DNA of 64,000 bases from Campylobacter subantarcticus LMG 24377 (GCF_000816305.1 NZ_CP007773.1:744001-808000); one strand, 5' to 3'; positions 16,584-26,697 are shown, numbered from the stretch's first letter. Notes: generated by a model not told the origin, from the letters alone. Numbers and translations: made by a program.

Positions 16584-17283
16584 AATTTTTAAAAAACCTT
16601 TAGAAAAACAATTCGAATTCGATAAAAGCGTAGCAAGTGTATTTGATGATATGGTTTCAAGATCTGTGCCTTTTTATACACAAAATTTAAAACTCATAGT
16701 AGAACTCATCGATCATTTTACACCGCAAAATGCGAAAATCTGTGATCTTGGTTGCTCTACAGCTACTTTACTACTAGCATTATATGAAAAAAGAAAAGAT
16801 TTGCTTTTAAGCGGGGTTGATGATGCAAAAGCTATGCTAGAGATCGCCAAAAGCAAATGCCAAGCTTTTGGGGCTAAGGTGGAGTTTTATCAAAAAAATT
16901 TAGACGATTTTGAATTTTTTACAAATGATGTCTTCATCGCTACTTATACCATGCAATTTATCCGTCCTCCAAAAAGACAAGAAGTCATTAATAAAATTTA
17001 TAAAAATTTAAATAAGGGTGGAATTTTTATCATGAGTGAAAAAATTCTTTATGAGGATGCAAAAATATCTAAAAAAATGATAGAAATTTATGAAAACTAC
17101 AAGCAAGATCAAGGTTATAGTAAATTAGAAATTGCAACTAAAAGAGAAGCTTTAGAAAATATTCTCATACCTTATACTCAAAATGAAAATATAACCATGT
17201 TAAAAAAAGCGGGTTTTTCTAAAGTAGAAAGCGTATTTCAATGGATAAATTTTCAGAGTTTTATTGCTTTTAAGAATTATTAA
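16573..17283 (+). CDS. cmoA: Carboxy-SAM synthase CmoA
   Basis: CmoA converts SAM and prephenate to carboxy-S-adenosyl-methionine, used by CmoB to make the wobble base cmo5U34 in tRNA. The 236-residue protein shows the family N-terminus (FEFDKSVASVFDDMVSRSVPFY), the Rossmann motif ICDLGCSTATLLLAL and TYTMQFIRPPKRQ. It overlaps ribF by 11 bases and ends the housekeeping run; only 50 bases separate it from the autotransporter gene. cmoB is not in this window. Confidence 0.92.
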   Translation: MKDEIFKKPLEKQFEFDKSVASVFDDMVSRSVPFYTQNLKLIVELIDHFTPQNAKICDLGCSTATLLLALYEKRKDLLLSGVDDAKAMLEIAKSKCQAFGAKVEFYQKNLDDFEFFTNDVFIATYTMQFIRPPKRQEVINKIYKNLNKGGIFIMSEKILYEDAKISKKMIEIYENYKQDQGYSKLEIATKREALENILIPYTQNENITMLKKAGFSKVESVFQWINFQSFIAFKNY

Positions 17284-17296
17284 TGTAAAATTTTAT

Positions 17297-17328
17297 TATA
17301 ATATAAATTTAATAATAACTTATTGGAG
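17297..17328 (+). promoter_or_regulatory. Putative -10 element and ribosome-binding site of autotransporter gene
   Basis: TATAAT (17297-17302) lies in the 50-base gap after cmoA, preceded by a T-rich stretch, the usual form of vegetative Campylobacter promoters. TTGGAG (17323-17328) is spaced 5 bases before ATG 17334. Confidence 0.6.
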
Positions 17329-17333
17329 TGATA

Positions 17334-20300
17334 ATGATTGTTAGATTGATCTCTTCTCTTGATGTTTTGCAAAAAACTGGAAGCTTGGCTGGGGGGGGGA
17401 TACATAAAATGTCTTCTCAGTCGAATAATCTATTGGCAACAAATGATATTAAAAGTTTAAATTGTAGAAAAATTTTACTATCATTGTCTGTTATATCTTT
17501 TCTGCAAACTTGTGCTGATGCCAGTATAGTAACTGCTAGTGATAAAATTTCAAATGGAAGTGTTAGAATTGTTAAAGCTACTAATGTTTGTGATGCTAAG
17601 CAAGCAGATTGCACTATAAGTACTACTATTAATAATGGTATATCTATAGGTAGTAAAGAAAAAAATATAACTATAACTAGTGATGGAGTAGTAAAAGTTG
17701 AATCTAATACAGATTTGCCAAAACCAGCTATTACAGTTTCTGGCACGATTGGAAATATAAAAAATGAAGGGCTTATAAGTTCAAAATCTGCTGGTATTCG
17801 TATACAAGGAGCAAGTTCTTCTATTGATAATATAACTAATACAGGCACTATTGAAGGAGATAGAGGTATATATTTTGCAGGAGGAACGATAGGAAGTATT
17901 TATAATACAGGCGCTATTATAGCTAATTCAAATGAACTTGATTTTGATAGTCAAAGGCTTGGCGCTATTGTTGTTCAAAGAAGAGCACATATTTCAGATA
18001 TTAATAATGGTGGTTTTATTTCTTTTAACAGTGGTAGTGGTATTGTAATAAACCAAGGGCAGGTGATACAAGAAAATTTTGAGATTAAAACGATTGCAAA
18101 TTCAGGCACTATAAAATGGGATGGAACTAAAGAAAATTTATCATCTGATAAAATAGGAAATGGTATATATACTGAAAATATACACACGACAACTATTGGA
18201 AATATTGATAATTCTGGATTGATAGATGTGTATAATGGGATGTTTTTTGCATCAAATACCATAATAGAAACCATTAACAATACTGGAACTATTTTAGCTA
18301 AACAAGATGGTATTGTTTTGGGAGATGAAAGAAAAGTAGAACAAGATTCAAATGAATATAATATAAACATAAAAACCATTAATAACACCGGAATTATTTT
18401 AGCCGATCGCTATGGTGTATTTATAGAAAATTCAGAAAGTAAAAATCATATTGGAACAATTCAAGTAAGTGGGATTATTATAGGAAATAAGGCTGGTATT
18501 TATAACCAATCAGGTAGTATAGAAAATGTAATATTAGATAGTAATGCTATAATATCTGGAAAGACTGGTATTATCAATGAAGGAACATTGGGAAAAAGTA
18601 GTGATGATACCAAAAGCGATAATAATGCTATAAGTTTAAATGAAGCTACTATATCAGCTTCTATTGAGCATAAAGGAGAAATGATTCATGATTCAAATGG
18701 TAATGCTATTGACAATAAAGGAACGATATTAGGAAATATTGTTTTATCTAATAAGTCTAAAATTATTGGTGTTGTTAATAATGAAAAATTAATTCAAGGA
18801 TCTATAAAACTGAATGATTCTTTTATTAATGCTATTGACAATAAAGGAACAATTGAAAATTCTATAGAATTAACAAAATCTCATATAGATAGTATCAGTA
18901 ATACTGGAATGATCAAAGAAGGTTTAAAATTAGATAATAGTTCTGTAGATTATATTGAAAATTTTAAAACACTTTCTATTGAATTAGAGCAGTCTTCATC
19001 TGTTGGTAAAATCATTAACTTTAACGATGCTAAAATAGAAATTCATAATAATTCCAAGGTTGGTATTTTAGAGAATAAGCAAGGAAGTATTACTATAGAT
19101 AAAGATGAAACTAGTTCTATAGATAATATCATTAATAGTGGAACAATAGAAAACTATTTTCAAAATAAAGATAAAATGGAAAATATTATCAATGATGAGG
19201 ATGCTACTGTAACTGGCATACATAATCATGGAGTAATACAAGGAGGTATATTTAATAATGGAAATATTGATAAATCATTAGTAAATCAAGGAAATGTTGA
19301 TACTATTTCAAATAATGGAAGCATAACAAGTATTGTAAATTGCCATTCAAATAAATGTAATAAAAATATGGATGATGTTGCTTATATAGATAATATACAA
19401 AATAATGAATTAACCACTTTTGATTTGAAAAATATATCAAGTATAAATCATATTTATAATCAAGAAAGAGCTAATATTTCAATAATTTATAATGATAGTA
19501 ATATAGATAATATTTATAATATTGGAACTATAGGTGACGAAAAAACATCTCTTTTCGATGATAAAGTTTATGGTATTGTTAATAATGGCAATATTAATCA
19601 GTTAAAAAATGATGGTGTTATTTTTAATGGCATAGCAAATAAAGGAACTATTAAAATAGATAATACGGGCGTTATTTATGGAGGTATAGTAAATAGTGGA
19701 ACTATTTTTTTAGATAATGCTCAAGATAAATATGGAGAAAAAGCTAGTATAGGAAAGAGTAGTCAAGGTTATCATCTTGAAAATAATAACAATGGTATAA
19801 TTGAAATTAATGGGTGGTATTTTAATGCTCCTGAATATGAGAGTGAAAAAGATAGATTGGAAAATTCTATCGCTATTGGAGGGGATAATCTAGAAGGTAT
19901 CCATTTAAATAAAATTTATATAAATACTGCCAATGTTGTGCAAGGTGCTATATATGATGGAAATACTTTTTTTACAGATTCAAATGGTGATATAAAAGGA
20001 CATGAAATTAATGATGGAAAAGGTGTTAATGCTGATAGCATAGAAGATCCAACAGGATTATTTGATTTTGTAAATCTTGGTGGAGGAAAATATTCTACTC
20101 AATTAGATTTAAATGAGTTAAGTGGTGAAACTTTGGCTAAATCCATAATCTATTCTGCTAGATTGCGAAATATTAATATTTCTAATATTTTAAGAGAAAC
20201 AAATTTTAAGAATTTTCAAACAGAATTTGATCAAGTATCAAGTATGGATTTAAGTACTGAAACTGAGGAATATGGAAATGATGCTGATTTATTAGCTGAA

Positions 20301-21167
20301 TTAGAAGATATTTTTATCTTTAATAAAAACCCAAAAGCAACTAATTATTCTTTTTTAATCCCTTATTATAGTAATTTCTCTATAACAACAGGAGGTAATT
20401 CGAAAAGATTAAAAGGCAATACATTTGGTTTGGTAGGTGGAACTCAAAAAGAATTGCCAAATGATAATGGTGTTATAGGGTTTTATTTAGGACATGAAAA
20501 AAGTTCAAAAGAGCAAGCTTATCAAAGATTAAAATTTGACGATAAAAGTTATTATGGTGGTTTGACATATTATGGTGTGTTAGCAAGAAAAGGTATAGAT
20601 CAATATTATATCAGTATTGATACTATTTTAGATTATACTGATACTATTTTAGATAAAACTTATAAAAACAATTCTGCACATGTAGGTAGCGATATTAAAA
20701 CCTATGGCTATGGTATAGACATTAAAACAGGAGCTAATTATTATAATACATTAGATATTGCAAGAATTTCTCCTGAAATTGGCTTAAGTTATTATGGTAT
20801 AAGCAATGAAAGTTTTTTCTTGAAACATTTTAATAATGCAAAGGAAACTTATAATGGAGAGCATTTTAACTTTGTAGACTTAAGTGCAGTTTTAAAAGTA
20901 CATAAACCATGGAGTGATAAGCTTAAAACAAGTATCGTTGCAGGATCAATCATTAATTTATACAATGATGCAAAAGGTAGTATGAAGCTTGGCAAAAATA
21001 AAATTACAGCAGATATTGAAACATCTAAATATTACGGATTTGGACAGCTTGGTTTGTCTTATGCTATAGCCAAAAATGCTGAATTATCGTTAAATTATTC
21101 TGGTGTATTTACATTTAGCAATACTGCTTCACATTCAATGTTTTTTAAATTGGGTTTATGGTGGTAA
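17334..21167 (+). CDS. Autotransporter adhesin-like protein with phase-variable leader
   Basis: A 1277-residue type V secreted protein. An unusually long leader (1-65) includes Gly20-22 encoded by a G9 tract and a hydrophobic signal core (CRKILLSLSVISFLQTCADA, about 45-64). The passenger (about 66-810) is a predicted beta-solenoid of short imperfect repeats around I-NTGTI or IDNKGTI, rich in Asn, Ser and Thr. A linker (about 812-990) precedes a C-terminal beta-barrel of about 280 residues ending in Trp, as expected for BAM-assembled autotransporters. Linker and barrel resemble those at 39159-43334 (shared SARLR-INISN and PWSDK stretches); the passengers differ. ATG 17334 is chosen from TTGGAG; an inner ATG at 17409 is an alternative start. 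A TPR-glycosyltransferase-like gene follows. The ligand is unknown. Confidence 0.85.
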   Translation: MIVRLISSLDVLQKTGSLAGGGIHKMSSQSNNLLATNDIKSLNCRKILLSLSVISFLQTCADASIVTASDKISNGSVRIVKATNVCDAKQADCTISTTINNGISIGSKEKNITITSDGVVKVESNTDLPKPAITVSGTIGNIKNEGLISSKSAGIRIQGASSSIDNITNTGTIEGDRGIYFAGGTIGSIYNTGAIIANSNELDFDSQRLGAIVVQRRAHISDINNGGFISFNSGSGIVINQGQVIQENFEIKTIANSGTIKWDGTKENLSSDKIGNGIYTENIHTTTIGNIDNSGLIDVYNGMFFASNTIIETINNTGTILAKQDGIVLGDERKVEQDSNEYNINIKTINNTGIILADRYGVFIENSESKNHIGTIQVSGIIIGNKAGIYNQSGSIENVILDSNAIISGKTGIINEGTLGKSSDDTKSDNNAISLNEATISASIEHKGEMIHDSNGNAIDNKGTILGNIVLSNKSKIIGVVNNEKLIQGSIKLNDSFINAIDNKGTIENSIELTKSHIDSISNTGMIKEGLKLDNSSVDYIENFKTLSIELEQSSSVGKIINFNDAKIEIHNNSKVGILENKQGSITIDKDETSSIDNIINSGTIENYFQNKDKMENIINDEDATVTGIHNHGVIQGGIFNNGNIDKSLVNQGNVDTISNNGSITSIVNCHSNKCNKNMDDVAYIDNIQNNELTTFDLKNISSINHIYNQERANISIIYNDSNIDNIYNIGTIGDEKTSLFDDKVYGIVNNGNINQLKNDGVIFNGIANKGTIKIDNTGVIYGGIVNSGTIFLDNAQDKYGEKASIGKSSQGYHLENNNNGIIEINGWYFNAPEYESEKDRLENSIAIGGDNLEGIHLNKIYINTANVVQGAIYDGNTFFTDSNGDIKGHEINDGKGVNADSIEDPTGLFDFVNLGGGKYSTQLDLNELSGETLAKSIIYSARLRNINISNILRETNFKNFQTEFDQVSSMDLSTETEEYGNDADLLAELEDIFIFNKNPKATNYSFLIPYYSNFSITTGGNSKRLKGNTFGLVGGTQKELPNDNGVIGFYLGHEKSSKEQAYQRLKFDDKSYYGGLTYYGVLARKGIDQYYISIDTILDYTDTILDKTYKNNSAHVGSDIKTYGYGIDIKTGANYYNTLDIARISPEIGLSYYGISNESFFLKHFNNAKETYNGEHFNFVDLSAVLKVHKPWSDKLKTSIVAGSIINLYNDAKGSMKLGKNKITADIETSKYYGFGQLGLSYAIAKNAELSLNYSGVFTFSNTASHSMFFKLGLWW
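17391..17399 (+). repeat. Homopolymeric G9 tract (contingency locus)
   Basis: Nine consecutive G bases in the autotransporter leader. In the sequenced form (G9) the frame is open from ATG 17334. Inserting one G creates a TAA one base before the inner ATG 17409; removing one G leads to a stop about 17 codons beyond that ATG. G tracts of this length are typical slippage-prone phase-variation sites in Campylobacter. Confidence 0.9.
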
Positions 21168-21248
21168 TAATATAAATAATTGATGTATATTGCAAAATTA
21201 ATGAATTAAGTAATTTTTTGCCTAGTTTAATAAAGGATATACCAAAAA

Positions 21249-23012
21249 ATGCTAGATAAGATTTTATATTATTATTTCAATGAAAATTATAGAAAGTGTT
21301 TAGAATATAGTGAGGCATACTTAAATCAAGATCTAAAAAATGCACTAGAATATGCGATGATATCATCGTTTAAACTAGGTGATTTTACAAATGCTTTGCA
21401 TTATGCAAGGCAAATTTTTAACCTTTACCCTACAAGTTTTTATGGTTTAATGTATGCAAAAGCACTTTTGTCTAATAGATATTTTGAAGATGGTGTGAAA
21501 TTATTGCAAGAGCTTTTAAAAAGAAAAGATGATTTGTTTGATGAACTTAGTTTGGAGCTTGCGTATGCATACCAAAGCATAGGTAATCTAGTCGAAGCGG
21601 AAAAATTATATCAAGTTGCTTTGGAAAAAGACTTGTATAATCTTGACTTATGGAAAAGCTATGCTGAGCTTTATTTTAAAAGTAATTTCACTAAAGCACT
21701 ACAAGCACATGAGGAGCTTTGTAAATTTGCGCAAGTAATGATAGAAAAACTTCAAAATGGAGAATTAGTAGAAAAAAACCATATTCATAGTGCTAATTTG
21801 CAAGATAGACTACAGAAAAAAACACAAGAAAATCTAACGATTGTTAAGATTAATGAGTATCTTAATACACAAATTCTACCGCAAAAGGCTTATTTGCTTT
21901 TTAAACTTTTGAGATTAGAAGAATCTTTAAATTTATTTGCTTGCTTATGCGAATTTAATCAAAACAATGCACAATTTTGGCAAAATTATGCAAAGGCGCT
22001 CGAGCTTAGTTCTAACTACCAAGGTGCTTACAATGCATACCAAAAAGCCTTGAGTTTACATTCTCACGCGACTTATCAGTTTGATCTGGCGTATTTGTTA
22101 ATGCGTATGGGTGAGAGTGATAACTTTGAAGAAGGTAAAAGGATATATGAAAGTAGACTTTTTTACGCACATAATGAAACTTTTTCTCCGTATCATTACA
22201 ACAAAACTATTCAAGCTTTTAATAAAGAAGGTGTGCAAGCTTTTAAAGATAAAACGATTTTGGTTTTTTGTGAGCAAGGTTTTGGCGATACCATTATGTA
22301 TGCAAGATGTTTAGAAAAACTTTGTCAAATTGCCTCTAAAGTTTTATTTGCCCCTCAAAGTGCTATGTATGAAATGTTTAAAAATCAAATCAAAGAAATT
22401 AACAAAAACAGTAAAGCATTTTTAAATTTAAAAGTTTTAAAAGACTTTCCAAAAGATTTTGACTATGCAATGCCAATTTGCTCTTTGCCTTTGTTGTGCG
22501 ATATCAAGCTAGATGAAATTCCTAGACTAAAAACACCACTTATAAGTCTAGAAAAACCAAGCAATATAAAGAAAAAAATAGGTATTTTTTGGTTTACACC
22601 AAATGCAGCTCATTCGGATTTGTTAAGAAATGTAGAATTAGAATTTTTACTTAATGCCTTAAAAGATTTAGATTGTGAAATTGTTTCTTTTCAAGTGGAG
22701 AATGTTGGTTATTTTAACTTGCCTGATATAGTAGAAAATAGGGGAGAGGGTTTAAAAAACTGGGAAGATACTTTAAATCATTTAAAAGATATTGATTGTG
22801 TTGTGAGTATAGATAGTGCTATAGCTCATTTAGCTTTAGCTTTAGATATACCTACTACCGTGCTTTTAGCTCCTAGGTTTGATTGGCGTTGGGGTAAATT
22901 TGAAAATCCAAAGAGTTATTTTTGGTCTAAGGCAAATTTGCTTACATTTAATAATGAAGAAGATACTAAAAAAAGGTTGCAAAAATGGATTAAAAAGCAG
23001 TTCAATGTTTGA
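21249..23012 (+). CDS. TPR-repeat protein with GT9-like glycosyltransferase domain
   Basis: A 587-residue soluble protein without a signal peptide. Residues 1-300 are a series of tetratricopeptide-like helical repeats (for example AYQSIGNLVEAEKLYQVALE and NYQGAYNAYQKALSL). Residues about 333-587 resemble the heptosyltransferase-like (GT9-fold) domain often fused to TPRs: ILVFCEQGFGDTIMYAR opens the first Rossmann half, and SIDSAIAHLALALDIP with DWRWG near the end matches the nucleotide-sugar-binding half. The gene lies 81 bases after the autotransporter with no terminator I can see. Glycosylation of the Asn/Ser/Thr-rich passenger is a reasonable inference by analogy with Aah/TibC autotransporter heptosyltransferases, but sugar and target are unknown. 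Confidence 0.75.
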   Translation: MLDKILYYYFNENYRKCLEYSEAYLNQDLKNALEYAMISSFKLGDFTNALHYARQIFNLYPTSFYGLMYAKALLSNRYFEDGVKLLQELLKRKDDLFDELSLELAYAYQSIGNLVEAEKLYQVALEKDLYNLDLWKSYAELYFKSNFTKALQAHEELCKFAQVMIEKLQNGELVEKNHIHSANLQDRLQKKTQENLTIVKINEYLNTQILPQKAYLLFKLLRLEESLNLFACLCEFNQNNAQFWQNYAKALELSSNYQGAYNAYQKALSLHSHATYQFDLAYLLMRMGESDNFEEGKRIYESRLFYAHNETFSPYHYNKTIQAFNKEGVQAFKDKTILVFCEQGFGDTIMYARCLEKLCQIASKVLFAPQSAMYEMFKNQIKEINKNSKAFLNLKVLKDFPKDFDYAMPICSLPLLCDIKLDEIPRLKTPLISLEKPSNIKKKIGIFWFTPNAAHSDLLRNVELEFLLNALKDLDCEIVSFQVENVGYFNLPDIVENRGEGLKNWEDTLNHLKDIDCVVSIDSAIAHLALALDIPTTVLLAPRFDWRWGKFENPKSYFWSKANLLTFNNEEDTKKRLQKWIKKQFNV

Positions 23013-23029
23013 TATTATCAAACATTGAA
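23001..23029. terminator. Bidirectional hairpin at convergent gene ends
   Basis: TTCAATGTTTGA (23001-23012) pairs perfectly with TCAAACATTGAA (23018-23029) over a 5-base loop. The stem includes the stop codons of both convergent genes, the TPR-glycosyltransferase (TGA 23010-23012) and ychF (TGA on the minus strand at 23018-23020). A shared terminator is likely. Confidence 0.8.
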
Positions 23030-24118
23030 TCTAAAATGCATTACATCGCCATCTTGCACGATATAGTCTTTTCCTTCAAGGCGTAGTTTTCCTGCTTCTT
23101 TAGCACCACTTTCGCCTTTGTAGGTAATATAATCTTCATAAGAGATTACTTCGGCTTTGATAAAACCTTTTTCAAAGTCATTATGGATCACACTTGCTGC
23201 TTTAGGTGCTTTCCAGCCTCTTTGTATAGTCCATGACCTTACTTCGATTTGCCCTGCAGTGAAATAACTAATTAAGTTTAGTTTAGAAAATGCAGTACGT
23301 ATTACAACTTCTAAACCACTACTTTCTATACCCAAGGATTTTAAAAATTCATGGTTTTCCTCATCGCTTAAAGCTATCATTTCTTCTTCTATTTTAGAGC
23401 AAAGCTTGATCACTTCATGGCCGCATTTAGTGGCAAATTCTTTTAGATCTTTTACGAAGTCATTATCTTCTAAGAGTGAATTCTCATCAACATTGGCTCC
23501 ATAGATGACTTCTTTGGCTGAAAGCAATCTTAGTTCTTTTATGAGTGCTTGATAAACTTCATTTTTATTTGGAAATGAGCTTGCACTATTGTTTTGGTTT
23601 AAATGTTCTAAGAGTTCATTTGCTAAGGCTAAGTTTTCTTTTGCACCTTTTTCATTTGCTTTTGCACTTTTAGCGAGTTTTTCTATTTTTTTGCTAAGTT
23701 GTTCTATATCTGCTAGTATAAGTTCTGTTTCTATGATTTGCACATCACGCACAGGATCAACATTACCTGCAACATGAGTGATATTTTCATCATCAAAACA
23801 ACGCACGATATGTAAAATCATTTCTGTTTCGCGTATATTGGATAAAAATTTATTACCCAAACCCTCGCCTTTGCTAGCTCCTGCTACTAATCCTGCTATG
23901 TCTACGAATTCAATATTAGAGCGTATGATTTTTTGTGGATTTACAATCTTTGCTAGTTCTTTTAAGCGATGATCAGGCACAGGAACCACGGCTTTATTAG
24001 GTTCTATAGTACAAAATGGATAATTTGCACTTTCAGCATTTTGCGCTCTTGTGAGTGCATTAAAAGTGGTTGATTTTCCTACATTTGGAAGTCCAACTAT
24101 ACCAACTGATAAACTCAT
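23018..24118 (-). CDS. ychF: Redox-regulated ATPase/GTPase YchF (OLA1 family)
   Basis: A 366-residue Obg-related P-loop NTPase associated with ribosomes, preferring ATP in characterised homologues and linked to oxidative-stress control. The G1 motif GLPNVGKST is at 8-16, the switch region and G3 as DIAGLVAGASKGEGLGN, then a coiled-coil insertion (about 125-200) and a C-terminal TGS domain ending in DGDVMHFRFNV. The usual family length is 363-366. It overlaps pepA by 4 bases and is the last gene of a minus-strand run from rpiB. All expected motifs are intact. Confidence 0.95.
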   Translation of the reverse strand: MSLSVGIVGLPNVGKSTTFNALTRAQNAESANYPFCTIEPNKAVVPVPDHRLKELAKIVNPQKIIRSNIEFVDIAGLVAGASKGEGLGNKFLSNIRETEMILHIVRCFDDENITHVAGNVDPVRDVQIIETELILADIEQLSKKIEKLAKSAKANEKGAKENLALANELLEHLNQNNSASSFPNKNEVYQALIKELRLLSAKEVIYGANVDENSLLEDNDFVKDLKEFATKCGHEVIKLCSKIEEEMIALSDEENHEFLKSLGIESSGLEVVIRTAFSKLNLISYFTAGQIEVRSWTIQRGWKAPKAASVIHNDFEKGFIKAEVISYEDYITYKGESGAKEAGKLRLEGKDYIVQDGDVMHFRFNV

Positions 24119-25566
24119 TTTTTATTCCTTGAAAGATAAAGTAAATATGAAAGGCACATTCTAACACCTGCTCCAGTTGCACCAAAGCTGTGATAACCCC
24201 AAGCTTTTTCTAAGTAAGCTGGTCCTGCGATATCTAAATGTAACCATTTGTCTTTGTATTCTTCTCTAATGAAAGAATTTAAAAATAATCCAGCAGTAAT
24301 AGCCCCACCATAACGACTTGAAGAGGTATTGCTAATATCTGCTATATTTGATTTTATAAGCTCTTTTAAGTGAGGATTAAAATGTAAAATAGTAGCTAAA
24401 TCTCCACTTTTTTTGCTTACCTTGTAAAATTCGTTTTGCAAGTCTTCGTTGTTGCCCATGATGGCACTAGTATACTCTCCAAGCCCAACAACGCACGCGC
24501 CTGTTAAAGTAGCTAAATCGATAAGTAAATCAGGCTTAAGATCTTGGGCAAGTGAAAGACAATCTGCTAAAACCAATCTTCCTTCAGCATCTGTATTTCT
24601 CACTTCGATGCTCACACCTTCTCTTGAAATAAGCACATCATCAGGCTTGTAAGCATTTCCACCTATCATATTTTCAGTTGCACCAATGATAGAATGAACT
24701 TCTATATCAAGGTTTAACTCACTTGCACCTTTAATAATAGCCATTGCAGCTGCACCACCACTTTTGTCTGATTTCATCGTTAGCATGTAATCAGCAGGTT
24801 TTAGACTAAGCCCACCACTATCATAAGTTAGCCCTTTACCTACAAACACTACTTTCATTTTTGGATTTTGTGGTTTATAAGAAAGATGAATGAGTTTTGG
24901 GGGATGGATTGAAGCGCGATTTACTGCTAAAAATGCTTGCATTTTTTCTTGTTCTAAAAAATCACTTTCATAAATTTTACATGAAATATTAGAATTATTT
25001 TGGCTCAGCTCAAGTGCATCTTCAGCCATTTTAGCAGGAGTATAAATTTGTGGGATTTCATTAACAATATTTTTTGCAAAATCACACGCGTTAGAAAAAA
25101 CTTGACCGTAGTTTATGCCTATGCAAGCTTCCTCTAGATTATATGTTTTATCATTAATTTCATCTTTTGTAATGAAGATATTTTCTAATTTACTTAAACT
25201 TGGTTCTTTTTTGTATTTGTTAAATTCATAAGCACCAAAAGTAAATCCTTGAATCATGGCATTGAAGCTATTTACTACACATTTTCCTATGACACTTTTT
25301 GTTTTTACACTTTGAATTTCAAGTTTTTTTAAAGCTTTATATGCATTTGCAAAAGCAAGTCTTATATCTTCATATTCTAAGCTTTTAAGTTCGCTATAAA
25401 GAATTTTATTTTGCATATCTATACAAATTCCTTCACCTTTATAGTTTGAAAGCTTGAAAAGTTCTTGACTTTGAGTGTATTTTTCTATTTTTTTATCTTG
25501 TGTTAAAATGATTTCAAAATCAGCATTTATAGAGCTGATATTTTCCTCTATAAAATTAAAAGTCAT
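24115..25566 (-). CDS. pepA: Leucyl aminopeptidase PepA
   Basis: An M17 family dizinc aminopeptidase, 483 residues, that trims N-terminal residues in peptide turnover; a DNA-binding role exists in E. coli. The catalytic half contains VGKGLTYDSGGLSLKP and MKSDKSGGAA (metal-binding Lys and Asp), then NTDAEGRLVLAD (Asp/Glu ligands and catalytic Arg) and DLATLTGACVVGLG. The N-terminal domain is divergent as usual. It overlaps ychF and the upstream DedA gene by 4 bases each, so it is translationally coupled in the same transcript. Confidence 0.95.
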   Translation of the reverse strand: MTFNFIEENISSINADFEIILTQDKKIEKYTQSQELFKLSNYKGEGICIDMQNKILYSELKSLEYEDIRLAFANAYKALKKLEIQSVKTKSVIGKCVVNSFNAMIQGFTFGAYEFNKYKKEPSLSKLENIFITKDEINDKTYNLEEACIGINYGQVFSNACDFAKNIVNEIPQIYTPAKMAEDALELSQNNSNISCKIYESDFLEQEKMQAFLAVNRASIHPPKLIHLSYKPQNPKMKVVFVGKGLTYDSGGLSLKPADYMLTMKSDKSGGAAAMAIIKGASELNLDIEVHSIIGATENMIGGNAYKPDDVLISREGVSIEVRNTDAEGRLVLADCLSLAQDLKPDLLIDLATLTGACVVGLGEYTSAIMGNNEDLQNEFYKVSKKSGDLATILHFNPHLKELIKSNIADISNTSSSRYGGAITAGLFLNSFIREEYKDKWLHLDIAGPAYLEKAWGYHSFGATGAGVRMCLSYLLYLSRNKK

Positions 25567-26156
25567 TTTCTAGTCCTTTTTGTAAGTATTGATTTTTCTA
25601 TTTGTTTCATTCCAAAAAATAATGTTAGTAAGAAAGAAACTATAATAGGTATGGCAAAATACCAGTGATTTCCTGCCCATTCAACAGCTAGCCAAATTTC
25701 TTTACCGAAAAACCAAGCAAGTAAAATAGTTATCGCAGCCCAAGCCCAAGCGCTAATGAGATTGATAAAAGCAAATTTTCTTGCACTATAGCGTGTAAGT
25801 CCTATACTCATAGGAATGATAGTTCTAAAACCATACATATATCTTTGTATGAAAATAATAGGCCAACCAAAACGCTGTAAAAGTAAATGTGCTATGGCAA
25901 ATTTACGCCTTTGGGTGCGAAGTTTTTTTTGAATGTATTTTTTATTATATCTTCCTATATAAAAGTATATTTGATCGCCTACAAAGCCACCTAAGCCCGC
26001 TATGAAAATAATAAGTCCTAAATTTACATGGCCTTCATGTGCAAAAATACCTGCTAAAATTAATGCAAGTTCTCCTTCAAGTATGCACCATAAAAATACA
26101 ATAATATAAGCCCAATTTTTATAATCATACAAAAGTTGTTTTAAAAATTCTTCCAT
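25563..26156 (-). CDS. DedA-family membrane protein
   Basis: A 197-residue SNARE-associated/DedA family inner-membrane protein. Members are implicated in lipid carrier (undecaprenyl phosphate or phosphatidylethanolamine) flipping and membrane homeostasis. The family signature is visible as GGFVGDQIYFYIGR and RFGWPIIFIQRYMYGFRTIIP, followed by two C-terminal membrane segments (about 130-150 and 165-185). It starts 1 base after the apt stop. The exact substrate cannot be told from sequence. Confidence 0.88.
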   Translation of the reverse strand: MEEFLKQLLYDYKNWAYIIVFLWCILEGELALILAGIFAHEGHVNLGLIIFIAGLGGFVGDQIYFYIGRYNKKYIQKKLRTQRRKFAIAHLLLQRFGWPIIFIQRYMYGFRTIIPMSIGLTRYSARKFAFINLISAWAWAAITILLAWFFGKEIWLAVEWAGNHWYFAIPIIVSFLLTLFFGMKQIEKSILTKRTRK

Positions 26157-26157
26157 T

Positions 26158-26697
26158 TTATACCTCTAAAACACTATAAACAGAAGTTAATTTAGCTAAT
26201 TCTTTAGCACCATCTAGATCTTTTAATTCTAGTAAAAAACAAGCTTCAATACACTTTGCATTGAGTTTTTCTATAAGTTTGACAGCAGCGATAGCTGTAC
26301 CACCTGTAGCGATAAGATCATCTATAAGTAAAACATTTGCTTTTTGATTATTAAAAGCATCGATATGAATTTCTATAGTATCACTACCATATTCTAGACT
26401 ATATGATTCTTGTATGCATTTTGATGGAAGTTTTCCAGGTTTTCTTATAGGCACAAAAGGAAGTTTTAGTCTAGCGCTTAAGGCGGCTCCAAAAATAAAA
26501 CCTCTACTTTCTATACCAACGATATAATCAAGCTTTGTGCTTTGATATTTTTCAACTAAATGATCCATTAAAAATGCAAATGCTTCTTTGTTGTTTAATA
26601 AAGTAGTAATATCTCTAAAAATAATCCCTTCTTTTGGAAAATCCTTAATAGATCTGATACTATCTAGTAAATATTTTTTATCTTGCTCTTTTATCAT
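26158..26697 (-). CDS. apt: Adenine phosphoribosyltransferase
   Basis: Apt salvages adenine to AMP using PRPP. The 179-residue sequence begins with the family N-terminus [21 protein letters not shown], contains [14 protein letters not shown] and the PRPP-binding motif [14 protein letters not shown] (about 121-134). The length is standard. It overlaps the small membrane protein gene upstream by 4 bases (ATGA) and lies in the rpiB-ychF operon. Confidence 0.96.
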   Translation of the reverse strand: MIKEQDKKYLLDSIRSIKDFPKEGIIFRDITTLLNNKEAFAFLMDHLVEKYQSTKLDYIVGIESRGFIFGAALSARLKLPFVPIRKPGKLPSKCIQESYSLEYGSDTIEIHIDAFNNQKANVLLIDDLIATGGTAIAAVKLIEKLNAKCIEACFLLELKDLDGAKELAKLTSVYSVLEV

